40,465 nucleotides of DNA from Pseudomonadota bacterium. GTDB lineage: Bacteria > Pseudomonadota > Gammaproteobacteria > JAIEPX01. A program made the translations under genes and the position numbers. This document shows, piece by piece, positions 24,151-33,598 of the stretch. The notes beneath the pieces are model-generated. The model was not told where the DNA came from. It made no database searches and worked only from the letters and a program-made list of their open reading frames with translations. The DNA is taken from assembly GCA_029777855.1 (NCBI GenBank), contig JAKORL010000103.1, positions 1-40,465 on the forward strand, given 5' to 3'. The stretch's first letter is position 1; each line of letters begins with the position of its first letter.

Positions 24151-24194
24151 AGTATGCCATGATATATAGAAAATGGTGGGCAAGAGGACGGGCA

Positions 24195-26300
24195 ATGGCA
24201 GTTGATAAGAAAGCAGAATTGCAAATCGATGTGTGTTTGGCTGTAGAAGCAGGTTATTGGTTTGGTGATACAAATCTCCAAAGAACAGGGCGTGCAATAA
24301 AAAAATTGTATCAAAAGTTATTTTCTAGCTCAGGCGATGAGTATTCAGTGAAAAAAGCAGCGCAATCTATCTGGTTTTCGATTATGGATAGTCCTGAATC
24401 GCCTAGCGGTCCGCTTACATTAAGTGCAATTAGTCAGGCATTGTTGTTGTGTGCAGATTTTTTTGATCCAGAGGATCAGGCGGCATTTTTGAGGTTTTTA
24501 AAACATAATACATTATTTTCGCAATTATTTTGTTTTTTAGTTCTCGAAGACCATTCTGATGCTAATGATCAGGCATTTGATGAAAAATTGAGTGAATTAT
24601 TCGAACAAGCTATTGAAAAGCCTGTAAAATCCTATGATATTTTTCCTCCTATAAAAGTAAAGAATGGGAAATTACCTTTAATACCTTTTCGTGCAAGTTC
24701 GAAATTACTCGATGCCATAGAAATCAAATCTTCTGTATCCAAAAAGATGCCCGATGAAGTAAAACGATTAAAAAATATTTGGATGTCTTTAGGTGTTAAG
24801 GGTTTGAGAGAAAAATTTCTACAGATCATGAAGAAGGATGAAATTTTTGTTTTTGAATTAATGAGGGCAGTAAAAAATATACAAGGACCTGTGGTCGAGC
24901 ATTTAAGAGAAAAAATGAGTATTTTGAACGGCGATTTTCAGAGGACCGGCAAAGATGAAGGCAATCAACTCTTTTATTTGCTCTATAACGATGTGGTTCG
25001 AGAAAAGTGTAGGCTAACCTCTGGTCAGGTAAGAATATTACTGGAAAAAAATACTAATAGACCCGGAAATCAACAAAGTTTTAATTCTCGATTCGAAGCT
25101 ATTATTGCTCGAGATGATTATTTGTTTAATCTGGTCGGTCATCCCGAAAAAGAAGAGGAAGCAGTTTTTCAATCGCATCATCCATGGCTCCATGCTCGTA
25201 TTAAAATTGATCAGGCTATCAAGACTCATGGTAATTTGATCGGCCACTTTAAGAAATTATCAAAATCAAATCCATTAACGAATCAAGAAGCCTATTTAAT
25301 TGCGCGTAATCCTGAGTATTGGGTTCAATTTGATCCCTACGCTTTAAATTTTATAGACAGTTTTTTTTGTTGGCTTTTTCCAAGTTGGTACGCAGAATTT
25401 TTTGAAGATAAAAAAAGTAAATTAGCAGAAATAAGTCCTGTATTCAAATTGCGATTAGAGTGGCAATCGGGAAAGCATAAGCACGCTATGGGTTTTGAAG
25501 AATGGTTGGTTCAACAAAATGAAAGTGGTTTGGATGACCTTATTGCTGATATCGCACAGTGCGATTCTTTAACCTTACGCCCAACTTTTGCAAAAAATAA
25601 AACGCCTTTTGGTGAAGCACTGCTGAAAAATCCGTGTCGATTTGATGCTTTTCTCACTGAAATTGATACAGCTCAAAAAGCCAGTATGCATGAACAGTTT
25701 ATTTTAGATAAAGCTGCTGTCGACATAATTACACCTGAACAAGTTTCACGGCTAATGACGTCTTGCCCTGAATTGGCTGAAAAAATAATAATGAAAAAAC
25801 CTCAGCTCATCGTCGATATTATTTCTGACATAGAATTACGAACTAAATTCTCAAAAAAGCCAGATGCATTAATAGAGTGTGTGGTAACATTAATAAGTCG
25901 TGATAGGTCATTTCTGTCAGGATTATTAGATTGTATCACTGTAGTAATTGGTCAATATAGCCAGAACCAGTTAGATACCGACCTTCAGAAAATTCTGATA
26001 GACAATTCCCCTGTAGAAACGTTTACTCCCGAAGAGCTTAAAAAAATTAACGAGCTCAGCCCGGTGGCAGCTGCCACTGTCCTCACTCACGAAAAATTCA
26101 AAGACAAATTACCCGCTGCCCAGCATCCCGAAACTGATCGTGTCGAGGAGCAAAGCCTTACACTAGCAAAGCAACTATCTGGCCAGCGTACAGTTTCTAT
26201 TCCCAAGTCATTGCAATTTATCAATGGCATCAATGGTGTCGCATCTTTAGTTGTTGGTAGTTATGAAAAAACAGGGCTAAGTTACGATAAAAAATGCTAG
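24195..26300 (+). CDS. Large orphan protein, helical, possible effector
   Basis: A 701-residue protein from the ATG at 24195, which has AGAGG seven bases upstream (an earlier ATG at 24159 lacks one). I recognise no enzyme family. It is soluble, without signal peptide or membrane helix, and looks helical throughout. A loose repeat begins (L/I/F)T-x-x-(Q/E) and continues with a short helix: LTSGQVRILLEKN (residue 274), LTNQEAYLIARNPEYWVQFD (361), ITPEQVSRLMTSCPELAEKI (512) and FTPEELKKINELSPVAAATV (610). This suggests an alpha-solenoid. It stands alone between ahcY and the cytochrome operon. Size, solubility and lack of known domains fit secreted effectors of intracellular bacteria, but that is inference. 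Confidence 0.8.
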   Translation: MAVDKKAELQIDVCLAVEAGYWFGDTNLQRTGRAIKKLYQKLFSSSGDEYSVKKAAQSIWFSIMDSPESPSGPLTLSAISQALLLCADFFDPEDQAAFLRFLKHNTLFSQLFCFLVLEDHSDANDQAFDEKLSELFEQAIEKPVKSYDIFPPIKVKNGKLPLIPFRASSKLLDAIEIKSSVSKKMPDEVKRLKNIWMSLGVKGLREKFLQIMKKDEIFVFELMRAVKNIQGPVVEHLREKMSILNGDFQRTGKDEGNQLFYLLYNDVVREKCRLTSGQVRILLEKNTNRPGNQQSFNSRFEAIIARDDYLFNLVGHPEKEEEAVFQSHHPWLHARIKIDQAIKTHGNLIGHFKKLSKSNPLTNQEAYLIARNPEYWVQFDPYALNFIDSFFCWLFPSWYAEFFEDKKSKLAEISPVFKLRLEWQSGKHKHAMGFEEWLVQQNESGLDDLIADIAQCDSLTLRPTFAKNKTPFGEALLKNPCRFDAFLTEIDTAQKASMHEQFILDKAAVDIITPEQVSRLMTSCPELAEKIIMKKPQLIVDIISDIELRTKFSKKPDALIECVVTLISRDRSFLSGLLDCITVVIGQYSQNQLDTDLQKILIDNSPVETFTPEELKKINELSPVAAATVLTHEKFKDKLPAAQHPETDRVEEQSLTLAKQLSGQRTVSIPKSLQFINGINGVASLVVGSYEKTGLSYDKKC

Positions 26301-26485
26301 TTAATTATTGGTATTTCATGTTTTTCCTGTTCTGTTTTCTGGGCAGACGATTGTTTTAACAAACGTTGATTTGGTAAGTAAGATTGAATTTCGTAGTTAG
26401 TCGTGCCACTTTGGAATAATCTATTGATTCTTAACAGCCTTAGCCTATATCATACGCCCTCTTTTGAAGATAATTAGTAGGGAAA

Positions 26486-28000
26486 ATGAGTGTGAATAAA
26501 AAGGTCAGCTTATCTAATTACTTAAGGCGAGCCGGCTATTTAGCGCTTTTTGGTAGTTTTATGGCTACGAAAGTGCTTGCTGCTGAAGCCATGGAATATC
26601 CTGTGTATCCTACTGTTATCGCACCAGATGCGGTACAGGCCAAGAAAATCCAGCTTGGAGAATATCTTGTTAAAGCAAGTGATTGCATTGCTTGCCATAC
26701 GAAACCAGGTGGAAAGCCCTTTGCCGGTGGTTTGCCTGTAATTACGCCTTTTGGGACTATTTATTCACCCAATATTACGCCCGATAAAGATACGGGTATA
26801 GGAAATTGGACAGATAAAGATTTTCTACGTGCCATGAAGCATGGTATTGCGCCAGATGGTTCGTATTATTTTCCTGTTTTCCCTTATACATCCTTTACCA
26901 AAATGACAGATGCCGATGTGTTGGCGATAAAGGCTTATTTGGATGTTGTGCCTGCAGTGGTACAGGTTAACCTTGAGCCCGATATGCCGATTCCGTTTCG
27001 CTGGCGTTTTGGGCAGTTGTTTTGGCGAACATTGTTTTTCAGAAAAGGTGATTATCAACATGATCCTGCCCATTCTGAACAATGGAATCGAGGGGCCTAT
27101 TTGGTGCAAGGGCCAGGACACTGCGGAATGTGTCATTCACCATTGAATTTCCTGGGTGCCCCAAAGATGAAATACTATTTAGGGGGTGGTGTGATCGAGG
27201 GCTATATTGCCCCAGGAATCAATGCTAAGGCTTTAGCTCAAGTGGATATCAAAGAAATAGTCGATGTATTTTTGCATGATCATCGTATTGGAGGAGGTAC
27301 TTTAGCCGCTAAGCCAATGTTAGAAGTGAATCATGATAGTTTGTCGTTGTTGAGTGAAAATGATCTTACTGCTATAGCAACCTATCTTAAATCTGTTAAA
27401 AGTGAAACGCCTCCTGTTGAGAAGGTGAGTGGTTCTGCGAGTGAAGTTGGCAAGAAAATTTATGATAAATATTGCCAGGCATGCCATTCAACAGGTGCAG
27501 GCGGAGCGCCTAAATTAGGTGATGCAGCGGCATGGGCTCCTCGCTTAGCCTCTGGGAAAGAAAAAGTGTACCACTTGGCAATAAAGGGTTTTGGTTCCAT
27601 GCCAGCAAAAGGTACCTGCATGACATGCAGTGATGAAGATATTCATAATGCTGTTGATTATATGATCGGGGATGCAGCAGCAAGTGGTGAACAAAAACCG
27701 ACTAAGCCAGTTAAAGAATTACCTAAAGCAACTTTGGAATTGGGTAAACAAGTGTATGACAAAGTATGTGGCATTTGTCATGATGCCGGGAAATTGGGGG
27801 CGCCAAAAATAGGTGATCAAAAAGCTTGGGCTCCACTAATCGATAAGAATTTTGACATTCTCGTCACGCACTCAATAAAAGGATATCGTGGTATGCCTGC
27901 ACGTGGTGCCTGCTATGATTGTTCAGATACTGATATTATTGCTGCAGTGAAATATATGGTTCAACAAAGTAAATCATCCGGCGATTATTTGCTTTGGTAG
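26486..28000 (+). CDS. Tetraheme cytochrome c: alcohol-dehydrogenase-type diheme part fused to two c5-type domains
   Basis: A 504-residue exported cytochrome with a signal peptide (AGYLALFGSFMATKVLAAEA). Four CxxCH heme sites: C67-H71 (CIACH), C213-H217 (CGMCH), C330-H334 (CQACH) and C428-H432 (CGICH). Residues about 52-305 resemble the cytochrome subunit of membrane alcohol/aldehyde dehydrogenases (FAGGLPVITPFGTIYSPNIT, GIGNWTDKDFLRAMKHGI). Residues about 318-395 and 415-492 are tandem cytochrome-c5-type domains, each with GAPK(L/I)GD, an axial Met in SMPAKG or GMPARG (M372, M470) and the extra cysteine pair (TCMTCSD, ACYDCSD). It lies 17 to 20 bases before coxB, so it is probably the electron donor or entry module of the oxidase. 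Confidence 0.9.
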   Translation: MSVNKKVSLSNYLRRAGYLALFGSFMATKVLAAEAMEYPVYPTVIAPDAVQAKKIQLGEYLVKASDCIACHTKPGGKPFAGGLPVITPFGTIYSPNITPDKDTGIGNWTDKDFLRAMKHGIAPDGSYYFPVFPYTSFTKMTDADVLAIKAYLDVVPAVVQVNLEPDMPIPFRWRFGQLFWRTLFFRKGDYQHDPAHSEQWNRGAYLVQGPGHCGMCHSPLNFLGAPKMKYYLGGGVIEGYIAPGINAKALAQVDIKEIVDVFLHDHRIGGGTLAAKPMLEVNHDSLSLLSENDLTAIATYLKSVKSETPPVEKVSGSASEVGKKIYDKYCQACHSTGAGGAPKLGDAAAWAPRLASGKEKVYHLAIKGFGSMPAKGTCMTCSDEDIHNAVDYMIGDAAASGEQKPTKPVKELPKATLELGKQVYDKVCGICHDAGKLGAPKIGDQKAWAPLIDKNFDILVTHSIKGYRGMPARGACYDCSDTDIIAAVKYMVQQSKSSGDYLLW

Positions 28001-28020
28001 ATACAGAAAGGAAGTAAGTG

Positions 28021-29187
28021 ATGCATACAATTATTCGCAAATGCTGTAGATGGATGAGCTGGATGTTGCTCCTGTGTGGAGTGGGTTCCGCTTTTGCTTC
28101 CAAATATAATATGCCTGTGGGCGTCACACCTATTAGCAGAGAAATTTATACCTTGCATATGACAATTTTTTGGATTGTAGTTGCAATTGGAATTCTTGTG
28201 TTTGGCGTGCTCATTTATGCATTAATTAATCATCGCAAATCTCAAGGTCATGTAGCGGCGAAGTTTCACTCGAGTTTAAAAGTAGAATTAATTTGGACAA
28301 TTATCCCTTTTTTAATTTTGATTGCTATGGCTATTCCGGCGACTCGCGTGCTGATGCTTATGGAAGACGACAGTGATGCTGACCTTAATATCAAAATCAC
28401 AGGTTATCAGTGGAAGTGGAAATATGATTATCTCGACGAGAATATTAGCTTTTTTAGTAATCTAGCAACCACACAAGATCAAATACAAGGTAAAGCGCCA
28501 AAAGGTGAAAATTATTTGCTTGAAGTGGATAAGCCCATTGTTGTTCCTACACACAAAAAAATTCGCTTTTTAGTCACAGCGAATGATGTTATTCATTCTT
28601 GGTGGGTGCCTGAATTGGGTGTTAAGCGAGATGCAATACCTGGGTTTATTCATGAAGCCTGGGCAAAAATAGAAAAGCCCGGTACCTATCGTGGGCAATG
28701 TGCAGAATTGTGCGGAGTTGGGCATGGTTTTATGCCTATTGTTGTCGTTGCATTAGATGAACCAGATTATAAAAAATGGGTTGCTGAACAAAAAGGTGTT
28801 GCATTAAAACAAGCCAATGCGCTTGAAGAAAATAAACCGCTCACTAAAGCAGAGCTAATGGAAGCAGGTCAAAAAGTATATGGCGCAACATGCACTGTCT
28901 GTCATCAAGCAACAGGGATGGGAATGCCTCCTGCGTTTCCTGCGTTAAAAGGCAGTAAAATTGTTACGGGTGATGTAGCGAAGCAATTATCTATTGTTTT
29001 GCACGGTGTAAAAGGTACTGCGATGCAAGCATTCGGTGAGCAATTAACCGATAAAGATATTGCCGCCGTTGTTACCTATCAACGAAATTCTTGGGGTAAT
29101 GACGATCAAGCGAAATTTGGTAAAGCTGCGGGTGGGCTTGTTCAGCCAAGTGAAGTTGCTGCAGCTCGAAAAGCAAGCAGTAATTAG
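28021..29187 (+). CDS. coxB: Cytochrome c oxidase subunit II with C-terminal cytochrome c domain (caa3 type)
   Basis: Subunit II accepts electrons from cytochrome c at CuA. I start at the ATG at 28021 (388 residues), with AAGGAAG nine bases before; a GTG just before it is also possible. A signal-like segment (about 10-27) and two membrane helices (about 45-70 and 88-115) are followed by QWKWKYDY and the CuA site: H192, C227, E229, C231, H235 and M238 (QCAELCGVGHGFM). Residues about 280-355 are a fused cytochrome c with CTVCH (C291-H295) and axial M335. The fusion makes this a caa3-type oxidase. It follows the tetraheme cytochrome and precedes coxA. Confidence 0.95.
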   Translation: MHTIIRKCCRWMSWMLLLCGVGSAFASKYNMPVGVTPISREIYTLHMTIFWIVVAIGILVFGVLIYALINHRKSQGHVAAKFHSSLKVELIWTIIPFLILIAMAIPATRVLMLMEDDSDADLNIKITGYQWKWKYDYLDENISFFSNLATTQDQIQGKAPKGENYLLEVDKPIVVPTHKKIRFLVTANDVIHSWWVPELGVKRDAIPGFIHEAWAKIEKPGTYRGQCAELCGVGHGFMPIVVVALDEPDYKKWVAEQKGVALKQANALEENKPLTKAELMEAGQKVYGATCTVCHQATGMGMPPAFPALKGSKIVTGDVAKQLSIVLHGVKGTAMQAFGEQLTDKDIAAVVTYQRNSWGNDDQAKFGKAAGGLVQPSEVAAARKASSN

Positions 29188-29352
29188 AGACGACAATTTT
29201 TATGGAAGGGGTATAGGCCCATTGTAAAAAGACTGGTTCGGGGGGAGATGTGCTTATCACGCTTAAATATATCCCCAGTGTTTCACCTTTGGGTGGTCGC
29301 TTAATGTTCAGCGGAAACCGCTAAGTAGAGATTAATTTACGGAGTAAAAAGT

Positions 29353-31014
29353 ATGACACCAACTAGAGTATCTAAACATCATGACGATGATCATGATCAC
29401 GGTGCACATCAAGAACCTGGTTTTTTAGGTTTTGTTAAACGTTGGGTTTTTACAACGAACCATAAAGATATTGGTACACTTTATCTCACTATTGCGATGG
29501 TTAACTTTTTATTGGCTGGAGCAATGGCATTATTGATTCGTTCTGAATTATTCCTTCCAGGACATCGATTAATTGCTCCGGATTTTTTTAATACAATGAC
29601 AACCATGCACGGATTAATCATGGTATTTGGTGTTGTAATGCCAGTATTTGTAGGTTTGGCTAACTGGCAAATACCTATGATGTTAGGTGCGCCTGATATG
29701 GCATTGCCCCGACTTAATAACTGGAGTTTTTGGTTATTACCTTTTGCGTTCACAATTTTACTCAGCACATTTTTTATCTCAGGTTCTGCGCCAAATTATG
29801 GGTGGACTTTTTACGCGCCTTTATCAACAAAATACGGCCCGCCTAGTACAGATTTTATGATTTTTGCCATACACATTATGGGTATGTCTTCTATTTTAGG
29901 CTCGATCAATATTATTGCGACAATATTAAATATGCGTGCACCGGGTATGAAATTGATGCAGATGCCGATGTTCGTATGGACTTGGTTGATTACAGCCTTT
30001 TTATTATTGGCCATCATGCCAGTACTTGCTGGTACGGTAACGATGATGCTTACTGATAGACATTTCGGTACAAGCTTTTTTGATGCAGCGGGAGGTGGTG
30101 ATCCCATTTTATTCCAGCATTTGTTTTGGTTTTTTGGTCATCCTGAAGTATATGTTCTTATCCTCCCTGCCTTTGGTGTGATATCAGAAATACTACCGAC
30201 CTTTAGTCGCAAAAAATTATTTGGATACCATTTCATGGTGTATGCAACGGCCGCTATCGCATTTTTGTCCTATATTGTGTGGGTGCATCATATGTTTACA
30301 GCCGGTGTACCAATTCAGGCTGCATTAATTTTTATGTATTCAACGATGCTTATTGCTGTGCCTACAGGAATTAAAATATTTAACTGGGTTGCAACAATAT
30401 TTAAGGGGTCGATTACATTTGAAACACCGATGTTGTTCGCTATAGCCTTTTTATTTATGTTCACCCTCGGGGGATTTTCAGGATTAATGTTAGCGATCGT
30501 TCCAGCTGATTACCAATATCAAGATACGTATTTTGTGGTGGCTCATTTCCATTACGTGTTAGTGCCTGGTGCAATATTCTCTGCAATCGCAGCGGTTTAT
30601 TATTGGATCCCTAAGTGGACAGGTCATATGTATAATGAAACACTTGGAAAACTGCATTTTTGGTTGTCTACCATTTCTTTAAATATTACTTTTTTCCCAA
30701 TGCATTTTCTTGGTTTGGCAGGAATGCCTCGACGAATTCCAGATTACGCATTGCAGTTTACCGATTTTAATCAGATCGCAACGGTTGGTGCGTTTATTTT
30801 CGGATTCTCTCATTTAATATTCTTGTACAACATTATTCAAACAGTTAGAGGAAAAGGTAAAAAAGCAACTAAGCGAGTTTGGGAAGGGGCGCATGGTTTT
30901 GAGTGGACACTGCCATCACCGCCGCCCTATCACTCATTTTTAACGCCACCGGTATTCGTAGAGGAAGCGTCCAGTCACGAGGCGTGGGACGTTTCAGACC
31001 ACCATGAAAAATGA
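29353..31014 (+). CDS. coxA: Cytochrome c oxidase subunit I
   Basis: The catalytic subunit that reduces O2 and pumps protons, with about twelve membrane helices in 553 residues. Heme a ligands are H86 ([10 protein letters not shown]) and H400, the heme a3 ligand is H398 (VVAHFHYVL), and CuB is held by H263, H312 and H313 ([15 protein letters not shown] and VHHMFTAG), with Y267 as the cross-linking tyrosine. E265 in GHPEV marks the A1 type with a D-channel glutamate. The N-terminus carries a His/Asp-rich run ([12 protein letters not shown], 9-20) that may bind metal. GGAG lies nine bases before the ATG. Its 3' end overlaps ctaG by 11 bases. Confidence 0.97.
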   Translation: MTPTRVSKHHDDDHDHGAHQEPGFLGFVKRWVFTTNHKDIGTLYLTIAMVNFLLAGAMALLIRSELFLPGHRLIAPDFFNTMTTMHGLIMVFGVVMPVFVGLANWQIPMMLGAPDMALPRLNNWSFWLLPFAFTILLSTFFISGSAPNYGWTFYAPLSTKYGPPSTDFMIFAIHIMGMSSILGSINIIATILNMRAPGMKLMQMPMFVWTWLITAFLLLAIMPVLAGTVTMMLTDRHFGTSFFDAAGGGDPILFQHLFWFFGHPEVYVLILPAFGVISEILPTFSRKKLFGYHFMVYATAAIAFLSYIVWVHHMFTAGVPIQAALIFMYSTMLIAVPTGIKIFNWVATIFKGSITFETPMLFAIAFLFMFTLGGFSGLMLAIVPADYQYQDTYFVVAHFHYVLVPGAIFSAIAAVYYWIPKWTGHMYNETLGKLHFWLSTISLNITFFPMHFLGLAGMPRRIPDYALQFTDFNQIATVGAFIFGFSHLIFLYNIIQTVRGKGKKATKRVWEGAHGFEWTLPSPPPYHSFLTPPVFVEEASSHEAWDVSDHHEK

Positions 31015-31582
31015 TTTTCAATTTCTACGTGAAAAAAAACAACGGCGATTAGTTATTGCTCTGACAAGTTTTGTGCTGATGATGTTTGGTTTTGGTTATG
31101 CCATGGTGCCATTGTACAATGTTTTGTGTAAGCAACTTGGTATTAATGGAAAAACGAGTGGGCGAGTTGTTTTAGATGATACTGGAATAGATGAGAGCCG
31201 AGTTATTACGGTTCAATTTTTAGCAACTACGAATGCGTATATTCCATGGGAATTTAGACCTCGATTGCGAACCGTACGGATGCATCCTGGCGAAAATAAA
31301 GCTGTTGCTTATTTTGCGAGGAATAATACAGATCATGAAATGACTGTTCAGGCTATTCCGAGTGTAACGCCGAGTGGAGCGGCTAAATATTTGAAAAAAA
31401 CGGAGTGTTTTTGTTTTACCCAGCAAAAAATGAAGGGGCAGGAAGAGATGGATTGGCCATTATTATTCCACATCGATAAAAATGTGCCTAAAAATATTCA
31501 TACCATTACGTTGGCTTATACGTTATTTGATGTGACGAAATCACATGCACAAGTGATTGAGTCGAACCAAGGGCATTTATGA
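31004..31582 (+). CDS. ctaG: CtaG/Cox11, CuB-site assembly protein
   Basis: CtaG (Cox11) is a membrane-anchored copper chaperone that inserts CuB into subunit I. The 192-residue protein has one N-terminal membrane helix ([20 protein letters not shown]) followed by [14 protein letters not shown], then a periplasmic immunoglobulin-like domain with the copper-binding CFCFTQQ (Cys-Phe-Cys) and the [11 protein letters not shown]...TLAYTLFDV ending typical of Cox11. It overlaps the end of coxA by 11 bases, as in many cox operons, and precedes coxC. Confidence 0.95.
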   Translation: MKNDFQFLREKKQRRLVIALTSFVLMMFGFGYAMVPLYNVLCKQLGINGKTSGRVVLDDTGIDESRVITVQFLATTNAYIPWEFRPRLRTVRMHPGENKAVAYFARNNTDHEMTVQAIPSVTPSGAAKYLKKTECFCFTQQKMKGQEEMDWPLLFHIDKNVPKNIHTITLAYTLFDVTKSHAQVIESNQGHL

Positions 31583-31593
31583 GAGGATAGATA

Positions 31594-32475
31594 ATGACTT
31601 CACATACTAAAGGTAGCTATTACTTACCACCGCCATCAAAATGGCCACTTGTGGGCTCGGCTGGCATTTTTTGCTTGCTATTTGGTTTAGCAAACTGGCT
31701 CCATGGCAACCATTTTGGCACTGTGCTTTTTGGCATAGGGGCTATGCTCATTATTTACATGATCTTTGGTTGGTTTGGAACGGTGATCAGGGAAAACGAA
31801 GCGGGCTTACTCAATAATGAGCAAGTGGAAAAATCTTATCGTTGGGGAATGATCTGGTTCATTTTTTCTGAAGTTATGTTTTTCTCAACATTTTTTGGAA
31901 CATTATTTTACATACGAGTTTATTCAGTGCCTTGGCTAGGTGGTGAAGGTATCGGCGATCTTACGCACGTATTATTATGGCCTAATTTTGTAGCGAAATG
32001 GCCATTATTAGCAACCCCTAATCCTAATGAATTCACGGCTCCACACTCTGTCATGAATACCTGGGGTGTTCCTGCGCTGAATACACTGATTTTACTCACC
32101 AGCGGTGTAACCATCACAATCGCGCATTGGGGATTATTGAAAAAGAAAAGAACGCAGCTTGCGATTGCTCAGTTGGCAACGATTTTATTAGGTATTTCGT
32201 TTCTGATCATGCAGGGCGTAGAATATGGTGAAGCTTACATGGAGAAAGGGTTGCGACTTGATGCAGGTGCTTATGGAAATACCTTTTTTATGTTGACGGG
32301 ATTCCATGGTCTGCACGTTACTTTGGGTACTATTATGCTCATTGTGATTTTTGGCAGAATTCTTAAAGGCCATTTTACACCAGCCCATCATTTTGCTTTT
32401 GAAGCAGTGGCTTGGTATTGGCACTTTGTAGACGTCGTGTGGTTATTCTTGTTTATTTTTGTGTATTGGATTTAA
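31594..32475 (+). CDS. coxC: Cytochrome c oxidase subunit III
   Basis: Subunit III, a seven-helix membrane protein that stabilises the oxidase. The 293-residue sequence shows the family marks: YYLPPPSKWPLVGS, FGWFGTVIRENEAG, GMIWFIFSEVMFFSTFFGTL, VPALNTLILLTSGVTITIAH, ITGFHG-like LTGFHGLHVTLGTIML and the C-terminal FAFEAVAWYWHFVDVVWLFL. GAGAGGATAGATA precedes the ATG. It is the last gene of the cox operon; SURF1 and heme A genes are not in the window. Confidence 0.96.
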   Translation: MTSHTKGSYYLPPPSKWPLVGSAGIFCLLFGLANWLHGNHFGTVLFGIGAMLIIYMIFGWFGTVIRENEAGLLNNEQVEKSYRWGMIWFIFSEVMFFSTFFGTLFYIRVYSVPWLGGEGIGDLTHVLLWPNFVAKWPLLATPNPNEFTAPHSVMNTWGVPALNTLILLTSGVTITIAHWGLLKKKRTQLAIAQLATILLGISFLIMQGVEYGEAYMEKGLRLDAGAYGNTFFMLTGFHGLHVTLGTIMLIVIFGRILKGHFTPAHHFAFEAVAWYWHFVDVVWLFLFIFVYWI

Positions 32476-32550
32476 TTCGCATTATTGGGTTGGGCTGGTC
32501 AATTTCCTTGTCAATATTGGATCTTGGAGTACTAACTACCACGTAAACTC

Positions 32551-32572
32551 TACTACGTAGTAATTACGTATG
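32551..32572. promoter_or_regulatory. TACTACGTAGTA palindrome and TACGTA cluster upstream of the LuxR genes
   Basis: TACTACGTAGTA (32551-32562) is a perfect 12-bp palindrome; another TACGTA follows at 32565-32570 and an ACGTA lies at 32541-32545. It is about 100 bases upstream of the putative promoter of the first LuxR gene. LuxR-type dimers bind palindromes, so this may be an autoregulatory site. The gap 32476-32743 has no gene. Confidence 0.4.
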
Positions 32573-32654
32573 GCGACACTTGCAAATATCAGTAAAAATG
32601 AGAATATGTCTTGAGCGGGCAATATTGAGAGTGCGATGTAAAAAATACCTGATT

Positions 32655-32684
32655 TTATCAGTGCTTTCACTTTATTATTATAAT
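32655..32684 (+). promoter_or_regulatory. Putative promoter of the first LuxR-type gene
   Basis: TTATCA (32655-32660) and TATAAT (32679-32684) are 18 bases apart. The -10 is perfect and the -35 matches four of six bases. It lies 60 bases before the TTG start at 32744. Confidence 0.45.
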
Positions 32685-32743
32685 TTATCTCGCTCGCAGT
32701 GGGTTAACCTCAATCACTTTGGTTAATATTGCGGGGATTTATC

Positions 32744-33574
32744 TTGTCATTAAATGCGACATCGAAAGAAGTTGTTAGTAGTATATTAAATGCTAACTAT
32801 GACTATTTGTCTAAAATATGTCATCCATTATTCAAAAGCACCCCGATAAAGTATGTTGATTACATTCGGTATTATGATAATGGGGAAGCCATTGCCTTTA
32901 CTATGTCTCCTGATTTTTCCGTTAAGACCGTACAAGAAAATTTGTTGCCGACCTTTGAAGAATTTCAACTGTTTAGCCTTTTTAATCAGAAAGCTTGTTT
33001 TCTATCTGTTGCCACAAGTCTTCCACCAGGTATAGGTGAAGTATCCCATGAAAAATATGAAAGGAACTTAGCCTATTCACTAGACCATGGCGTTTACCAC
33101 CGGTTGTATTTAGTAGAGCGTTACGAAGGCTATTATGTCACTTGCGGATTTGGAGTGACAAATGATAATAAATCAATGATTAATTATTATTTGAATGCGC
33201 TCCCCAATCTTGAAAAATTCCTTAAATATTTTGAGCTTCACTCGAAGGAATACATAGACTCACAGCTAGAATATAGCAAATTTAATTTGCCAACCTATCA
33301 TGATAAGCTCATCATGGATATCGTCGAGTTTGAGCTCCCTCTACCTGCAAACAAAGAATTCGATCTAATAACGGTCGATCCATTTTCTGAAATTACTCCA
33401 AGAGAAAAAGAGTGTATGAGTTTAATAGCGCTTGGATATACGATGAAAAGCACAGCAATTAAACTAGGGATATCACATAGAACAGTCGAGCAACATTTGC
33501 GAAATCTCAAAGATAAATTAGGCCTCAATACTAAAAGTCAATTGGTGGAATTGTGGCATACCTATCTCGGTTGA
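32744..33574 (+). CDS. LuxR-type HTH transcriptional regulator, first of a tandem pair
   Basis: A 276-residue regulator with a C-terminal LuxR/GerE HTH: TPREKECMSLIALGYTMK, STAIKLGISHRTVEQHLRN and LKDKLGLNTKSQLVEL. I choose the TTG at 32744 (MSLNATSKEVV), which has GGGGA about seven bases upstream; no ATG or GTG is well placed. Residues 1 to about 200 are a sensor-like domain shared with the next gene (NANYDYLSKICHPLFKSTPI, YYDNGEAIAFT, YYVTCGFGV), but I see no classic autoinducer-binding signature (WxxxY...) and no receiver domain, so the signal is unknown. The second gene follows after 24 bases, so they are co-transcribed. Confidence 0.85.
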   Translation: MSLNATSKEVVSSILNANYDYLSKICHPLFKSTPIKYVDYIRYYDNGEAIAFTMSPDFSVKTVQENLLPTFEEFQLFSLFNQKACFLSVATSLPPGIGEVSHEKYERNLAYSLDHGVYHRLYLVERYEGYYVTCGFGVTNDNKSMINYYLNALPNLEKFLKYFELHSKEYIDSQLEYSKFNLPTYHDKLIMDIVEFELPLPANKEFDLITVDPFSEITPREKECMSLIALGYTMKSTAIKLGISHRTVEQHLRNLKDKLGLNTKSQLVELWHTYLG

Positions 33575-33598
33575 ATGATGTGATTATAGGGTGAAGTA

